From assembly GCF_014873875.1 (NCBI RefSeq), contig NZ_JADBEM010000001.1, positions 10,408,717 to 10,472,716 of the forward strand: DNA of 64,000 nt, read 5' to 3'. Source of the DNA: Actinopolymorpha pittospori (GTDB lineage Bacteria > Actinomycetota > Actinomycetes > Propionibacteriales > Actinopolymorphaceae). The position numbers and the translations under genes are program-made. The notes beneath the pieces were generated by a model. That model searched no databases and was not told the DNA's origin. It saw only the letters and a program-made list of their open reading frames with translations. Position 1 is the stretch's first letter. Each line of letters opens with the position of its first letter. This document shows positions 8,704 to 16,952 of the stretch, piece by piece.

Positions 8704-8720
8704 CGAGACGGTCCGTCTCG
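8704..8720. promoter_or_regulatory. TetR operator copy 2
   Basis: CGAGACGGTCCGTCTCG is a perfect 17-bp palindrome with an odd centre, 36 bp before the dehydrogenase ATG. The core equals copy 1. It is a typical TetR site in size and symmetry. Confidence 0.8.
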
Positions 8721-8756
8721 TCTTCCGATCCGGCGAGATCCGACAGGAGCAGTCCC

Positions 8757-9647
8757 ATGGACGACCCGACCCGCCGTAGCGGCCGCGTCTGGTTCATCAC
8801 CGGCGCCGGCCGCGGCCTCGGCCGAGCGTTCGCCCAGTCCGCCCTGGACGCGGGCGATCACGTGGTGGCCGCGACCCGAACCACCGCCGTCCTGGACGAT
8901 CTGGCCGCGCGGGCCGGGGAGCGGCTGCTCGTCCTCCCCCTCGACGTCACCGACCGGGAGGCGGTCTTCACCGCGGTCGACACGGCGGTGCGGCACTTCG
9001 GCCACCTCGACATCGTGGTGAACAACGCCGGCATCCTCGTCGTCGGGATGGTCGAGGAGTTCACCGAAGCCGAGGCCCGGGCGCAGCTGGAGACGAACTT
9101 CCTCGGTGCGTTGTGGGTCAGCCAGGCTGTCGTCCCGGTGCTCCGGGCCCAGGGATCGGGGCACATCGTGCAGATCTCCAGCATCGGCGGCCTGGGCGGC
9201 TTCCCCACCACCGGGCTCTACAGCGCGAGCAAGTTCGCGCTCGAAGGTATGAGCGAGGCGCTGGCCATGGAGGTCGCGCCCCACGGCGTGCGGCTCACCA
9301 TCGTCCAGCCCGGCGGATACTGGACGGATCTCTACCGCGGCATGCGCTCGACGACGCCGCTGGAGGCGTACGCACCCCTGCGCGCCGAGCTCGCCGACCA
9401 ACTGGCCGAGAACTCCGTCGACAGCCAGCCGCGCCTGGCCGCCGAGGCCCTGATGAAGGTGGTCGACAGCGACGATCCGCCGCTGCGCGTCGTGTTCGGC
9501 AGCATGGTCTACGACCTCGCCTTCGAGCTCACCCGGCAACGCATGCGCACCTGGGCGGGCTGGGAGGACGTCAGCCGCGCGGCCGAGCACGCGGTGCCCG
9601 AACCGGTCGGGGCGAGCCACGCCGGCGGAGGCCAGGACACGACCTAG
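8757..9647 (+). CDS. Short-chain dehydrogenase/reductase (SDR)
   Basis: This classical NAD(P)-dependent SDR has 296 residues. The cofactor motif TGAGRGLG lies near residues 15-22, NNAG near 90, the catalytic serine in QISSIGG, and the YSASK active site near 160. It carries a C-terminal extension of about 40 residues. The ATG has AGGAG 7 nt upstream; earlier in-frame codons would run through the operator region. It is divergent from TetR with twin operators and is therefore probably induced by the TetR ligand. Its stop codon overlaps that of malQ in a shared CTAG. The substrate is unknown. Confidence 0.92.
   Translation: MDDPTRRSGRVWFITGAGRGLGRAFAQSALDAGDHVVAATRTTAVLDDLAARAGERLLVLPLDVTDREAVFTAVDTAVRHFGHLDIVVNNAGILVVGMVEEFTEAEARAQLETNFLGALWVSQAVVPVLRAQGSGHIVQISSIGGLGGFPTTGLYSASKFALEGMSEALAMEVAPHGVRLTIVQPGGYWTDLYRGMRSTTPLEAYAPLRAELADQLAENSVDSQPRLAAEALMKVVDSDDPPLRVVFGSMVYDLAFELTRQRMRTWAGWEDVSRAAEHAVPEPVGASHAGGGQDTT
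9634..9645. repeat. Recurrent 12-mer AGGACACGACCT, copy 1
   Basis: The 12-mer ends at the SDR stop codon. Two other exact copies occur at 30202-30213 and 47592-47603, all at gene ends. The surrounding bases (CCAGG and CCTAG around the loop ACACGA) can form a small imperfect hairpin. Confidence 0.5.
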
Positions 9648-11506
9648 TGGGTCACCGTCGAGTGACTCGTGGCGTCCGCCGGCCCGCGGGTCGCCTCGGT
9701 CAGGACGTCGCCGATCCGGGCGGCGGTGGGGCTGGTCCGGAGTTCGTCGAGGGTCACCGGCAGGGCCAGCGACCAGTTGGGGCGCAGGTCGTCGGCGCCG
9801 GGAATGTTGGGCCGCTCCGCTTCGACCGCCGCGTCCTCCAGCGTCGCGGTGAGCATGACCGAGGGTGCGCGGGCCAGAAGCTGGTAGGCGGCCACCACCG
9901 CCTCCGCGCCGGTGGCGTCCGGAGCGAGCGGGCCGGTCGCGGCCAGCCGGGCCTGGATCGCCGCCGTGCTGCGTTCGTTCGGGTTGAGCCCGAGACGCCG
10001 CTGGGTCTGCAGGTCGGAGCCGTCCCACAGCCCGGCGACGGTCGGCAGGTCGTGCGTGGTGACCGCGGCCATCGACGTGGGCGGCCAGGTGGAGGGGTCG
10101 TCCTCCTCGAACCACAACAGCCGGTAGGACAGGATGTCCCGCTCGGCCAGCATCGGTCGTACCCCTTCCTCCACGGTGCCGAGGTCCTCGCCGACGACGA
10201 CGGCTCCGCTGCGCTGGCTCTCCAGCGCCATCAGGGCGAGCAGGTCCTCCGCGGGGTAGCGCACGTAGGCGCCGTCGGCCGGGCTTTCGCCCGCCGCGAT
10301 CCACCAGAGCCGGAACAGCCCCATCACGTGGTCGACCCGCAGTCCGCCACCGGCGGCCATGCTGGCCCGGATCGTCTCGACGAAGGGCTGGTAGCCCGCG
10401 GCGCGCAGCTTCCACGGCACGAACGGCGGCAGCCCCCAGTACTGCCCCTGCCGGTTGAACTCGTCCGGCGGAGCGCCGACCGAGACGTCGAGGGCGAGCA
10501 GGTCCTGCCACTCCCAGGCGTCGAACCCGTCGGGGTCGAAGCCGATGGGCAGGTCCTGGACGACCGGCAGGTCGCGGGCGACCGCACCGAGCTGACGGTC
10601 GACGAGCCACTGCAGCCAGGCGTGGAACCGGACCCGGTCGCCGGATTCGGCGGCGGCAGCGGCGACCGCCGACGCGTGTGGGTCGTGCAGGTCGGTCGGC
10701 CAGTCGCGCCAGCGTGGCCCGTGTCGTTCGGTCAGGACGGCCCAGGTGGCGAAGCGGCGCAGCGAGAGAGGCTGCTCGTCGTACCACCGGTCGAACGCCG
10801 CACCGGCGCCCGCCGTACGCCAGATCGCCTCGAGCGCCTCCAGCTTGATCCGCCAGACGGCGTCCCGGTCGATCTCGCGGTACTGGTTCAGCGAACGACC
10901 GGCGGCCGCCGCCCCCTCGACCACCTCCGGCACCAGCTCGGCGCCGGGTACGTCCTCGACCCGCAGGTACAGCGGGTTCTGGAAACGGCGGCTGGCCGGG
11001 AAGTACGGACTCGGCTGCTGGGGTCCCGCCGGCGCGACGGCGCCGAGGGGGTTGACGAGGACGAACCCTCCTCCGTGCGCCCTGGACCAGGCGGCGACGC
11101 CGGCCAGGTCCCCGAGGTCGCCCATCCCCCAGCTCCGCGACGATCGGGTGGCATAGACCTGCGCCGCCCATCCCCACGCCCGCCAGCCGGCCGGCAGGTG
11201 GCAGCGAGGCGGCGTCACGATGAGTCGCCGCGACCTGCCCTCCGGGTCGACGAACGCGTGGTAGCCGAGCGGGAGGTCCGTCGGCGCGGAGTCGGCGGTC
11301 GCGTCCACGGAGATCGGCGTACCGTCCTCCAGCACGATCTCGCCGGGACCGGTGGGCGCCGGACGACCGGCCTGGACGATGAGCGGGCCGTCCTCACGCG
11401 GGCGGCCGATGATGTCCCGCAGCCGCGCCACCGTACGGTCGGGGACCGCCCGGGTCGCCCCGTCGGCGTCCTCGTAGGAACTCTCGACACCCCACTCGTC
11501 CGGCAT
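9644..11506 (-). CDS. malQ: 4-alpha-glucanotransferase (amylomaltase)
   Basis: This cytoplasmic GH77 enzyme disproportionates maltodextrins. It is 620 residues long, with an N-terminal extension of about 115 residues typical of actinobacterial MalQ. Landmarks are the start of the catalytic domain (YATRSSRSWGMGDLGDL), GGLRVDHVMGLFRLWW with the nucleophile Asp, VVGEDLGTVEEGV with the acid/base Glu, and VTTHDLPTVAGLWDG with the third carboxylate. The ATG has a weak GGTGGG upstream. It converges on the SDR and shares the CTAG stop overlap. No maltose operon is attached, so it is probably a housekeeping glycogen/maltodextrin gene. Confidence 0.95.
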   Translation of the reverse strand: MPDEWGVESSYEDADGATRAVPDRTVARLRDIIGRPREDGPLIVQAGRPAPTGPGEIVLEDGTPISVDATADSAPTDLPLGYHAFVDPEGRSRRLIVTPPRCHLPAGWRAWGWAAQVYATRSSRSWGMGDLGDLAGVAAWSRAHGGGFVLVNPLGAVAPAGPQQPSPYFPASRRFQNPLYLRVEDVPGAELVPEVVEGAAAAGRSLNQYREIDRDAVWRIKLEALEAIWRTAGAGAAFDRWYDEQPLSLRRFATWAVLTERHGPRWRDWPTDLHDPHASAVAAAAAESGDRVRFHAWLQWLVDRQLGAVARDLPVVQDLPIGFDPDGFDAWEWQDLLALDVSVGAPPDEFNRQGQYWGLPPFVPWKLRAAGYQPFVETIRASMAAGGGLRVDHVMGLFRLWWIAAGESPADGAYVRYPAEDLLALMALESQRSGAVVVGEDLGTVEEGVRPMLAERDILSYRLLWFEEDDPSTWPPTSMAAVTTHDLPTVAGLWDGSDLQTQRRLGLNPNERSTAAIQARLAATGPLAPDATGAEAVVAAYQLLARAPSVMLTATLEDAAVEAERPNIPGADDLRPNWSLALPVTLDELRTSPTAARIGDVLTEATRGPADATSHSTVTH

Positions 11507-11623
11507 CCCACCTGCCCCGCATCCCGCCTGGCGGCGTCGTCCTCCGGTTCGGTCTGGGAGACACGCCCCCAGGGTGTGCCTGACGGATCATGGCCGGTTC
11601 ACCCACGATCCGCAGGACATGCC

Positions 11624-12409
11624 CTAGGCCCGGGCCAGGACCACGGGGAACGCGTCGTCGGTCATGAGTTCACCGTCGGGGACCGTCACGAAACGCTTCA
11701 TGACGTGCTCGCCGCTCGCGACGTAGCGCGTGTCCTCGCCCATGACGTGCAGGGCGATGGCGCGGCGGGGACGGTTGCTGGTGTTGCCGTGCGACCCGTG
11801 CCACGTCAGCGAGTGGTGGTAGTGGACCTCACCCTTGGCGACCGGGCGCAGCACCACCTCGACGGGTTTTCCGTCGTACGTCTGGGGCAGGACGGGGTTG
11901 TCCCTGATGCTGTGGAGGTAGTCGATGCGGTCGCCCCACGTGTGGGAGCCGCGCACCATGCTCATGCAGCCGTTCGACTCGTCCACGTCGTCCAGGGCGA
12001 CCCAGGCGGTGACCTGCGTCATCGGCGCCAGGATCGGCCACAGCGGCGCGTCCTGGTGCCAGTGCAGCAGACCACCCTGTTCGGCGGGCTTGTACTGGAT
12101 CTGGTCGTGCCAGATGCGCAGCTCCGTCGCGTCCATGAGCTGCGCGAGCTCCTCGGTGATCCGCTGGTTCCCGGTCAGCCGCGCGAAGGGTTTGCTCGCC
12201 TGCCAGATGTTCACGATCTGCCAGATCGGACGCTCGTCGGTTCCGAGGTTGGACAGCAGGACGGGCTGTGGCTGGTCGGCTCGCTCGCGCTCGGCGATGA
12301 CCCGCTCCATCTCGGCGCGAAGCTCGTCCACCTCGTCGTCACTGAGTACCCTGCCGCCCTTCACGAACCCGTCGGCGTGAAAACGCGCCACCTGCTCCTG
12401 CGTCAGCAT
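11624..12409 (-). CDS. Phytanoyl-CoA dioxygenase (PhyH) family protein
   Basis: This is a non-haem Fe(II)/2-oxoglutarate-dependent oxygenase family protein of 261 residues from an ATG with GAGAGGG upstream. An in-frame extension to 12487 lacks a ribosome site. The metal ligands are visible as the HxD motif in LLHWHQDAPLWP and a distal histidine in HSLTWHGSHGNTSNRPRRAI, with the 2-oxoglutarate arginine just after it. The N-terminal FHADGFVKGGRVLSDDEVDEL is characteristic of the family. The substrate is unknown. It is transcribed in the same direction as malQ, with 117 bp between them. Confidence 0.9.
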   Translation of the reverse strand: MLTQEQVARFHADGFVKGGRVLSDDEVDELRAEMERVIAERERADQPQPVLLSNLGTDERPIWQIVNIWQASKPFARLTGNQRITEELAQLMDATELRIWHDQIQYKPAEQGGLLHWHQDAPLWPILAPMTQVTAWVALDDVDESNGCMSMVRGSHTWGDRIDYLHSIRDNPVLPQTYDGKPVEVVLRPVAKGEVHYHHSLTWHGSHGNTSNRPRRAIALHVMGEDTRYVASGEHVMKRFVTVPDGELMTDDAFPVVLARA

Positions 12410-12628
12410 CCCTCTCGCCTCATCCCGAACCGGGGGAACGGAAGCCACCCGGCGCGGCCTCCGGTCCCCACGTGATCTCGTCGGCAACGTCTCCCGGGCG
12501 TAGGACGGATGTCAAGCCGCGTTCACGGAGCTGTCCGGCACGGGCCGTCCAGAACATCGGGACCACGTCGAGACCGCGCCGGGCCTTGTCGGCGCCCGGG
12601 ACCCTGGCTAGCCTCGATCGTGACCCCG

Positions 12629-12651
12629 TGACCAGATTCGAAATCCGGTCA
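12629..12651. promoter_or_regulatory. Candidate TetR operator
   Basis: This 23-bp imperfect palindrome has TGACC and GGTCA ends and a GATT/AATC inner repeat around a CGA centre. It lies 81 bp before the broken TetR gene. A direct repeat of CCGGTCAT follows. Size and position fit a TetR site. Confidence 0.45.
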
Positions 12652-12732
12652 TCCGGTCATTCGGCACCGCTCGGCTGATCAGCTCCCGGTCGTCGACATC
12701 TCCGTCCAGGGCCGGCGGCATCGGAGGCGCCC

Positions 12733-13436
12733 ATGCCCGAGACGTCACAAGGCTCGCCCACGCGGGCCGACCGGATCCTCGACGCGGCCGGCAGCCTGCT
12801 GCTGCGGCACGGCTACCGGAAGGTCAATGTCGAGGACATCGCCCGCCGGGCCGGGATCGGCAAGGGCACCGTCTACCTGCACTGGCGGACCACGTGCTGG
12901 AAGCACTGCTGCTGCGCGAGTCCGTCTCCCTGGTCGAGGAGCTCCTGGACCGGATCCGGGAGGACCCGGCCGAGATCACCCCGCACCGGTTCGTCCGCAG
13001 CACCTACCTCGCCACCGTGCGCCGCCCGCTCGTCTCCGCCCTCGTCACCGGCGACGCCGAACTGCTCGGCCGGCTCATGGACAGCGCCGTACGAAGCAAA
13101 CAGCTCCTCGCGAACGAACGGTTCGTCACGGTGCTGACGCGGAACGGCCTGCTCCGCAGCGACATCGACCATCTCGGCTACGCGATGCAGGCCACCTCCG
13201 CCGGCTTCTACCTGATCGACAACCTCGCCACCCGGCAACCCGAGCTTGCACTCGACCTGGAGGCGCGGGCGGACGCCTTCGCCCACACCATCCGCCATGC
13301 CTTCGAGCCGCCCGGCGAACCCGACCCCGGCGCCCTGAAGGCAGCCGCCACCGAACTCGGCACGGTCCTGGAGGAACTGGTGGCGACCTACCGAGCCTGG
13401 ATCTACTCCGCGGGACCGGGCCGCCCGCCCGGCTGA
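12733..13436 (+). pseudogene. TetR family regulator, frameshifted after the HTH
   Basis: The first frame encodes a good TetR DNA-binding domain (ADRILDAAGSLLLRHGYRKVN then DIARRAGIGKGTVYLHWR) and then runs into cysteine- and serine-rich nonsense. The ligand domain (VLEALLLRESVSLVEELLDR onward to the natural stop at 13434-13436) is in the next frame from about 12888. The families usually have about five residues between the HW motif and the following Leu. A one-base repair leaves four, so the lesion may be larger than one base, such as four. It sits 72 bp upstream of a P450 gene and probably once controlled it. If the lesion is real, the regulator cannot work. Confidence 0.8.
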
Positions 13437-13508
13437 GCGCGGACCGCGGGCCGTCGCGGCTGATGCCCACGGCCCGCACCCGACATCCAACAGAACGGGG
13501 AGAACACC

Positions 13509-14705
13509 ATGACTGTCTTCGCCGACACGTGGGGCGTCCACGAGCGCCAGTTCTGGCTGCGTGAGCGGACGCCGAGCCGACCGGTGGAGTTCGACGACGC
13601 GCGCGGTGTCTGGAACGTCTACGGCTATCCGGAGTGCCTGCAGATCCTCGCCGACCCCGGGACGTACTCCTCCGACACGAGCCGCGTGGTCCCCGAAGGG
13701 CGGCCGTTCCGCGAGGGCAACCTCGTGACAATGGACCCGCCTGACCACCACAAGCTCCGCAGGCTGGTGAGTCACGCCTTCACCCCCAAGGTGATCGCGG
13801 ATCTCGAACCCCGCATCGCCGAACTCACCGAGGAGATGCTCGAGGAGGTGACCGACCAGGACCGACTGGAGCTGGTCGCCGACCTCGCCTACCCGCTGCC
13901 GGTCACCGTCATCGCCGAACTGCTGGGAGTGCCGAGCAGTGACCGGCACCTGTTCAAGAAGTGGGTCGACGCGCTGTTCGACCGTACCCAGGAGGTGTCT
14001 CTGCTCACCAGCGAGGAGGAGCGCAAGCGCGAGATGGACATCGGCCTGGAGAAGATCCGGCACCTGACCGACTATCTCGGCGAACACGCCGCGGAGCGCC
14101 GGCGGCAGCCCCGGGAGGACCTGCTCAGCAAGCTCGTCCAGGCCGAGGTCGACGGTGAACGCCTGAGCGACGCGGCCGTGGTGAACTTCGCCAACGTCTT
14201 GTTGATAGCCGGACACATCACGACCACCATGCTGCTGGGCAACACGGTGTTGTGCCTGGACGCACACCGAGAGCAGGCGGCGCGGGTGCGCGCCGACCGG
14301 TCGATGGTGCCCACCGCGATCGAGGAGTCGCTGCGCTTCCTCAGTCCGTTCGCGACACTTGCCCGGGTGACCACCCTGGACGTCGAGATCGGTGGCCACG
14401 CGGTTCCGGCCGACCAACTGCTCCTGGTGTGGGTGGCCGCCGCCAACCGGGACGAGCGGGAGTTCGCGCGTCCGCACGTGTTCGACCCGACTCGCGACCC
14501 CAACCCGCACCTCGCCTTCGGGCGCGGCATCCACTTCTGCATCGGTGCGCCCCTTGCCCGCCTCGAGGGCCGGATCGCGTTGAACATCCTGCTGGACCGT
14601 TTCCCGCACCTGCGCACCGATCCCGACCACCAGCCGACGTTCACCCCATCGCCCAACATGACCGGCGTCAAGACCCTGCCCCTGCGCACGCACGCCGCTG
14701 CCTGA
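13509..14705 (+). CDS. Cytochrome P450
   Basis: This soluble bacterial class I P450 of 398 residues catalyses mono-oxygenation of an unknown small molecule and needs ferredoxin and a reductase encoded elsewhere. The haem loop FGRGIHFCIGAPLARLE holds Cys344. The K-helix ExxR is Glu273-Arg276. The I-helix reads LLIAGHITTT at about 231-240, so isoleucine replaces the acidic residue that usually precedes the conserved Thr. GGGGAG lies just upstream of the ATG. It follows the broken TetR gene, and a sugar-type MFS transporter lies 240 bp downstream. Confidence 0.94.
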   Translation: MTVFADTWGVHERQFWLRERTPSRPVEFDDARGVWNVYGYPECLQILADPGTYSSDTSRVVPEGRPFREGNLVTMDPPDHHKLRRLVSHAFTPKVIADLEPRIAELTEEMLEEVTDQDRLELVADLAYPLPVTVIAELLGVPSSDRHLFKKWVDALFDRTQEVSLLTSEEERKREMDIGLEKIRHLTDYLGEHAAERRRQPREDLLSKLVQAEVDGERLSDAAVVNFANVLLIAGHITTTMLLGNTVLCLDAHREQAARVRADRSMVPTAIEESLRFLSPFATLARVTTLDVEIGGHAVPADQLLLVWVAAANRDEREFARPHVFDPTRDPNPHLAFGRGIHFCIGAPLARLEGRIALNILLDRFPHLRTDPDHQPTFTPSPNMTGVKTLPLRTHAAA

Positions 14706-14945
14706 ACCCCGCCACCCGGCCGCCGGCGAATGCGGGAGAGGTCTCCACATGCCGGCGGCCGGTCCCTTTCCGCGACCCCGAACAGGCCGAGATCCGCGCG
14801 GAAAGCCACAAGCTGCCAGCGGTGCTAGGGTCGCCAACGGAGCCTTGCCACCCAGGCGTCCCGGGCGAAGACCCCTGCTCCGTCGGGTATCCACGGGCTC
14901 GTGCACGCGTCGACCAGCCACTGGAGCGAGGCGGAGGTGCCGGAC

Positions 14946-16445
14946 ATGAGCGAGGCCAGTAGGAGCAAGGACGTCCTGGCGACACTGGACGAACACGTCC
15001 CCACCGCCTTCTACTGGAAGCTCACCCTCCTCGCCACGGTGGGCGGGTTCCTGTTCGGGTACGACACGGCGAATATCGGATCAGTCCTGAACTTCGTGCC
15101 ATACGAACTCAGTGACCTGGCCACCGGCTACCTCGTCGCGGGAGCTTCGCTGGGCGCCGCCGTCGGCGCCTTCTTCGCCGGACCACTGACCGACAAGTTC
15201 GGGCGAAAGTCCTTACTGGTGGCGGATGCCGGCATCTATGCGGCCGGCGCGATCCTGTCGGCCGTGGCGTGGAACGTCGAGGTCCTGTTGATCGCGCGTA
15301 CCCTCATCGGACTCGCGGTCGGCGCCGACTCCGCGATCGCGACGGCCTACATCGCCGAGTACGCACCGAAGAACCGGCGCGGAGCGCTGAGCATCCTGCA
15401 GCAGTGGATGATCACGGTCGGAATCTTCGTGTCCTACGTCATCGCCTTCGTGGTGCTGCGGGCGATGCCGCAACACACCAGCACCGTCGACTGGCGGTTG
15501 ATCCTCGGTCTCGGCGCGATCCCCGCGCTGCTCGCACTCGTCCTGCGCACCCAGATGCCCGAGTCGCCGCGCTGGCTGCTGAAACAGGGCCGTTTCGACG
15601 ACGTACGCAAGGCGGTCGCCCAACTCGGACACGAGGTCACCACCGAGCAGATCCGGGCGAGCGCGCAGGCGACCCTCACGCCGGCGGAGCAGGAGGGCGA
15701 GCAGAAGCGGTCCCGGATCCGCGACTGGACTCCTGGCGTACGCCGGGCGCTGATCGTGGTCGTGGTGTTCTTCGTCTTCCAGCAGATCACCGGCATCAAC
15801 GTGCCGTTCTACTACGGGCCGCGCATCCTCGATCCCTACTTCGGTGGAGGGTCGGAGGTCGACGCCGCGACGTTGGCTGTCGGAGTGACCGCCATCATGG
15901 CGGCGGTCAACGTGATCGCGACCTACTTCGCGTTCCGGTTCATCGACCGGATCGGCCGCCGCCGGCTCGCCATCGCCGGCTTCACCGGCATGGCGGTCTT
16001 CATCCTGGTGGGCGCCATCGGCGACGGGCTCCTGGCGGGCATCGCCAAGATCATCGTCGTGCTGATCGCGCTGGACTTCTTCATCGCTTCGTTCGCCGTC
16101 GGCGTCGGTGGAACGGGCTGGCTGATCCAGGGCGAGGTGTTCCCTACCGCCGTGCGTGGGCGGGCCGCCGCGATCGGCGCCACCGCCGACTGGCTCGCCA
16201 ACTTCGCGCTGATCCTGCTGTTCCCGATCTGGACGAGTGCCATCGGCCTGTCCTGGGTGATGGTCTGCTTCGCCGCGCTGTGTCTGATGGCGGTCGCCTT
16301 CGTCGCGGCGTACCTCCCAGAGACCAAGGGGTTGTCGGTCGAGCAGACCACCGAGGTGTTCACCAAGGCGGCCTCCGCCGGTGTGCTCGCGCATCCCAAG
16401 CGTCTGCACGGGCAGGACGAGACCCAGCAGAAGGGGGCGGGCTGA
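14946..16445 (+). CDS. MFS sugar transporter (sugar porter family)
   Basis: This is a 499-residue proton- or facilitative sugar porter. Family marks are GGFLFGYDTANIGSVL in helix 1, the loop motif DKFGRKS, PESPRWLLKQGRFDD at the end of the first half, the QQITGINVPFYYGPRI signature in helix 7, IDRIGRRRL, and the C-terminal PETKGLSVEQ. The ATG has a GGAGG about 9 nt upstream. An in-frame start at 14901 lacks one. It is co-oriented with the P450, but the 240-bp gap argues for its own promoter. Hairpins follow the stop. Confidence 0.92.
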   Translation: MSEASRSKDVLATLDEHVPTAFYWKLTLLATVGGFLFGYDTANIGSVLNFVPYELSDLATGYLVAGASLGAAVGAFFAGPLTDKFGRKSLLVADAGIYAAGAILSAVAWNVEVLLIARTLIGLAVGADSAIATAYIAEYAPKNRRGALSILQQWMITVGIFVSYVIAFVVLRAMPQHTSTVDWRLILGLGAIPALLALVLRTQMPESPRWLLKQGRFDDVRKAVAQLGHEVTTEQIRASAQATLTPAEQEGEQKRSRIRDWTPGVRRALIVVVVFFVFQQITGINVPFYYGPRILDPYFGGGSEVDAATLAVGVTAIMAAVNVIATYFAFRFIDRIGRRRLAIAGFTGMAVFILVGAIGDGLLAGIAKIIVVLIALDFFIASFAVGVGGTGWLIQGEVFPTAVRGRAAAIGATADWLANFALILLFPIWTSAIGLSWVMVCFAALCLMAVAFVAAYLPETKGLSVEQTTEVFTKAASAGVLAHPKRLHGQDETQQKGAG

Positions 16446-16447
16446 GC

Positions 16448-16504
16448 CCCCGCCCGCGCACGAGGCGGGGTCGCGGTCGGCGTAAGGCGGGCTTGCGCCG
16501 ACCG
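16448..16504. terminator. Double hairpin between convergent genes
   Basis: The first stem pairs CCCCGCC (16448-16454) with GGCGGGG (16464-16470). The second pairs CGGTCGGCGTAAG (16474-16486) with CTTGCGCCGACCG (16492-16504), 12 of 13 bp, with a 5-nt loop. They sit between the MFS and acyl-CoA-binding genes, which converge. Confidence 0.7.
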
Positions 16505-16539
16505 ACGCGCGAGCGGTGCGGGCTCAGTGGGCCGTGAGC

Positions 16540-16797
16540 TCAGTGGGGCAGCCCCGCGGCGAGCTGCACGTAGGCACGCTTGGCGTCGTCGGTGGGCATC
16601 CCCGCGACCGAGGCCCACGAGTCGTACTTCGCGCGCCCGACCGGGTTGGTGAAACCGGGACGCCTACCGTCGACGTCCCCGCTGGTCGCCTGCTTGTACA
16701 GCGCGTACAGGCGCAGCTTGATCTCGGTGCCGGGATCCTTGACCTGACCGTTGACCGCGGACACCGACGCGTCGAACTCCGCGTCCAGATCGCTCAT
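16540..16797 (-). CDS. Acyl-CoA-binding protein (ACBP)
   Basis: This 85-residue cytosolic carrier of long-chain acyl-CoA esters matches the family's usual 85-90 residues. It shows the four-helix pattern: DLDAEFDASVSAVNGQ, the signature LRLYALYKQATSGDVDGRRPG, RAKYDSWASVAGM and DDAKRAYVQLA. Lys and Tyr of the YKQAT and KRAYV motifs match the ligand-binding residues. GGAGGAG lies 3-8 nt before the ATG. It is monocistronic or read with the APH-type gene upstream. ACBP is mostly eukaryotic and only scattered in bacteria, including some actinobacteria. Confidence 0.93.
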   Translation of the reverse strand: MSDLDAEFDASVSAVNGQVKDPGTEIKLRLYALYKQATSGDVDGRRPGFTNPVGRAKYDSWASVAGMPTDDAKRAYVQLAAGLPH

Positions 16798-16952
16798 GCG
16801 CTCCTCCGTTGGACCATCGCCTGGGCAAGCACGGTCTATCCGGTTACCTCCGCGTAGGCAACGGCGCGGAGCGAAACCCCGACTTCGCACGCCGAGTTCG
16901 CAGACGGACCTCCGCATCCCGCAGCGCGGGCGCTCGCCGGCTGGCCCCTCGG

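Noticed and set aside
8625..11177. An 850-codon minus-strand frame over SDR and malQ
   Set aside because: It is out of frame with malQ and antisense to the SDR; no domain was recognised and the composition is Arg/Gly/Pro-rich.
9113..12475. An 1120-codon plus-strand open frame across malQ and the PhyH gene
   Set aside because: It is antisense to malQ and PhyH, both with clear catalytic motifs; the composition is low-complexity and no family is visible.
12873..14996. A 707-codon open frame on the minus strand opposite the TetR and P450 genes
   Set aside because: The plus strand encodes a P450 with all motifs. The minus frame is His/Arg/Gly/Val-rich with no domain, typical of antisense frames in high-GC DNA.
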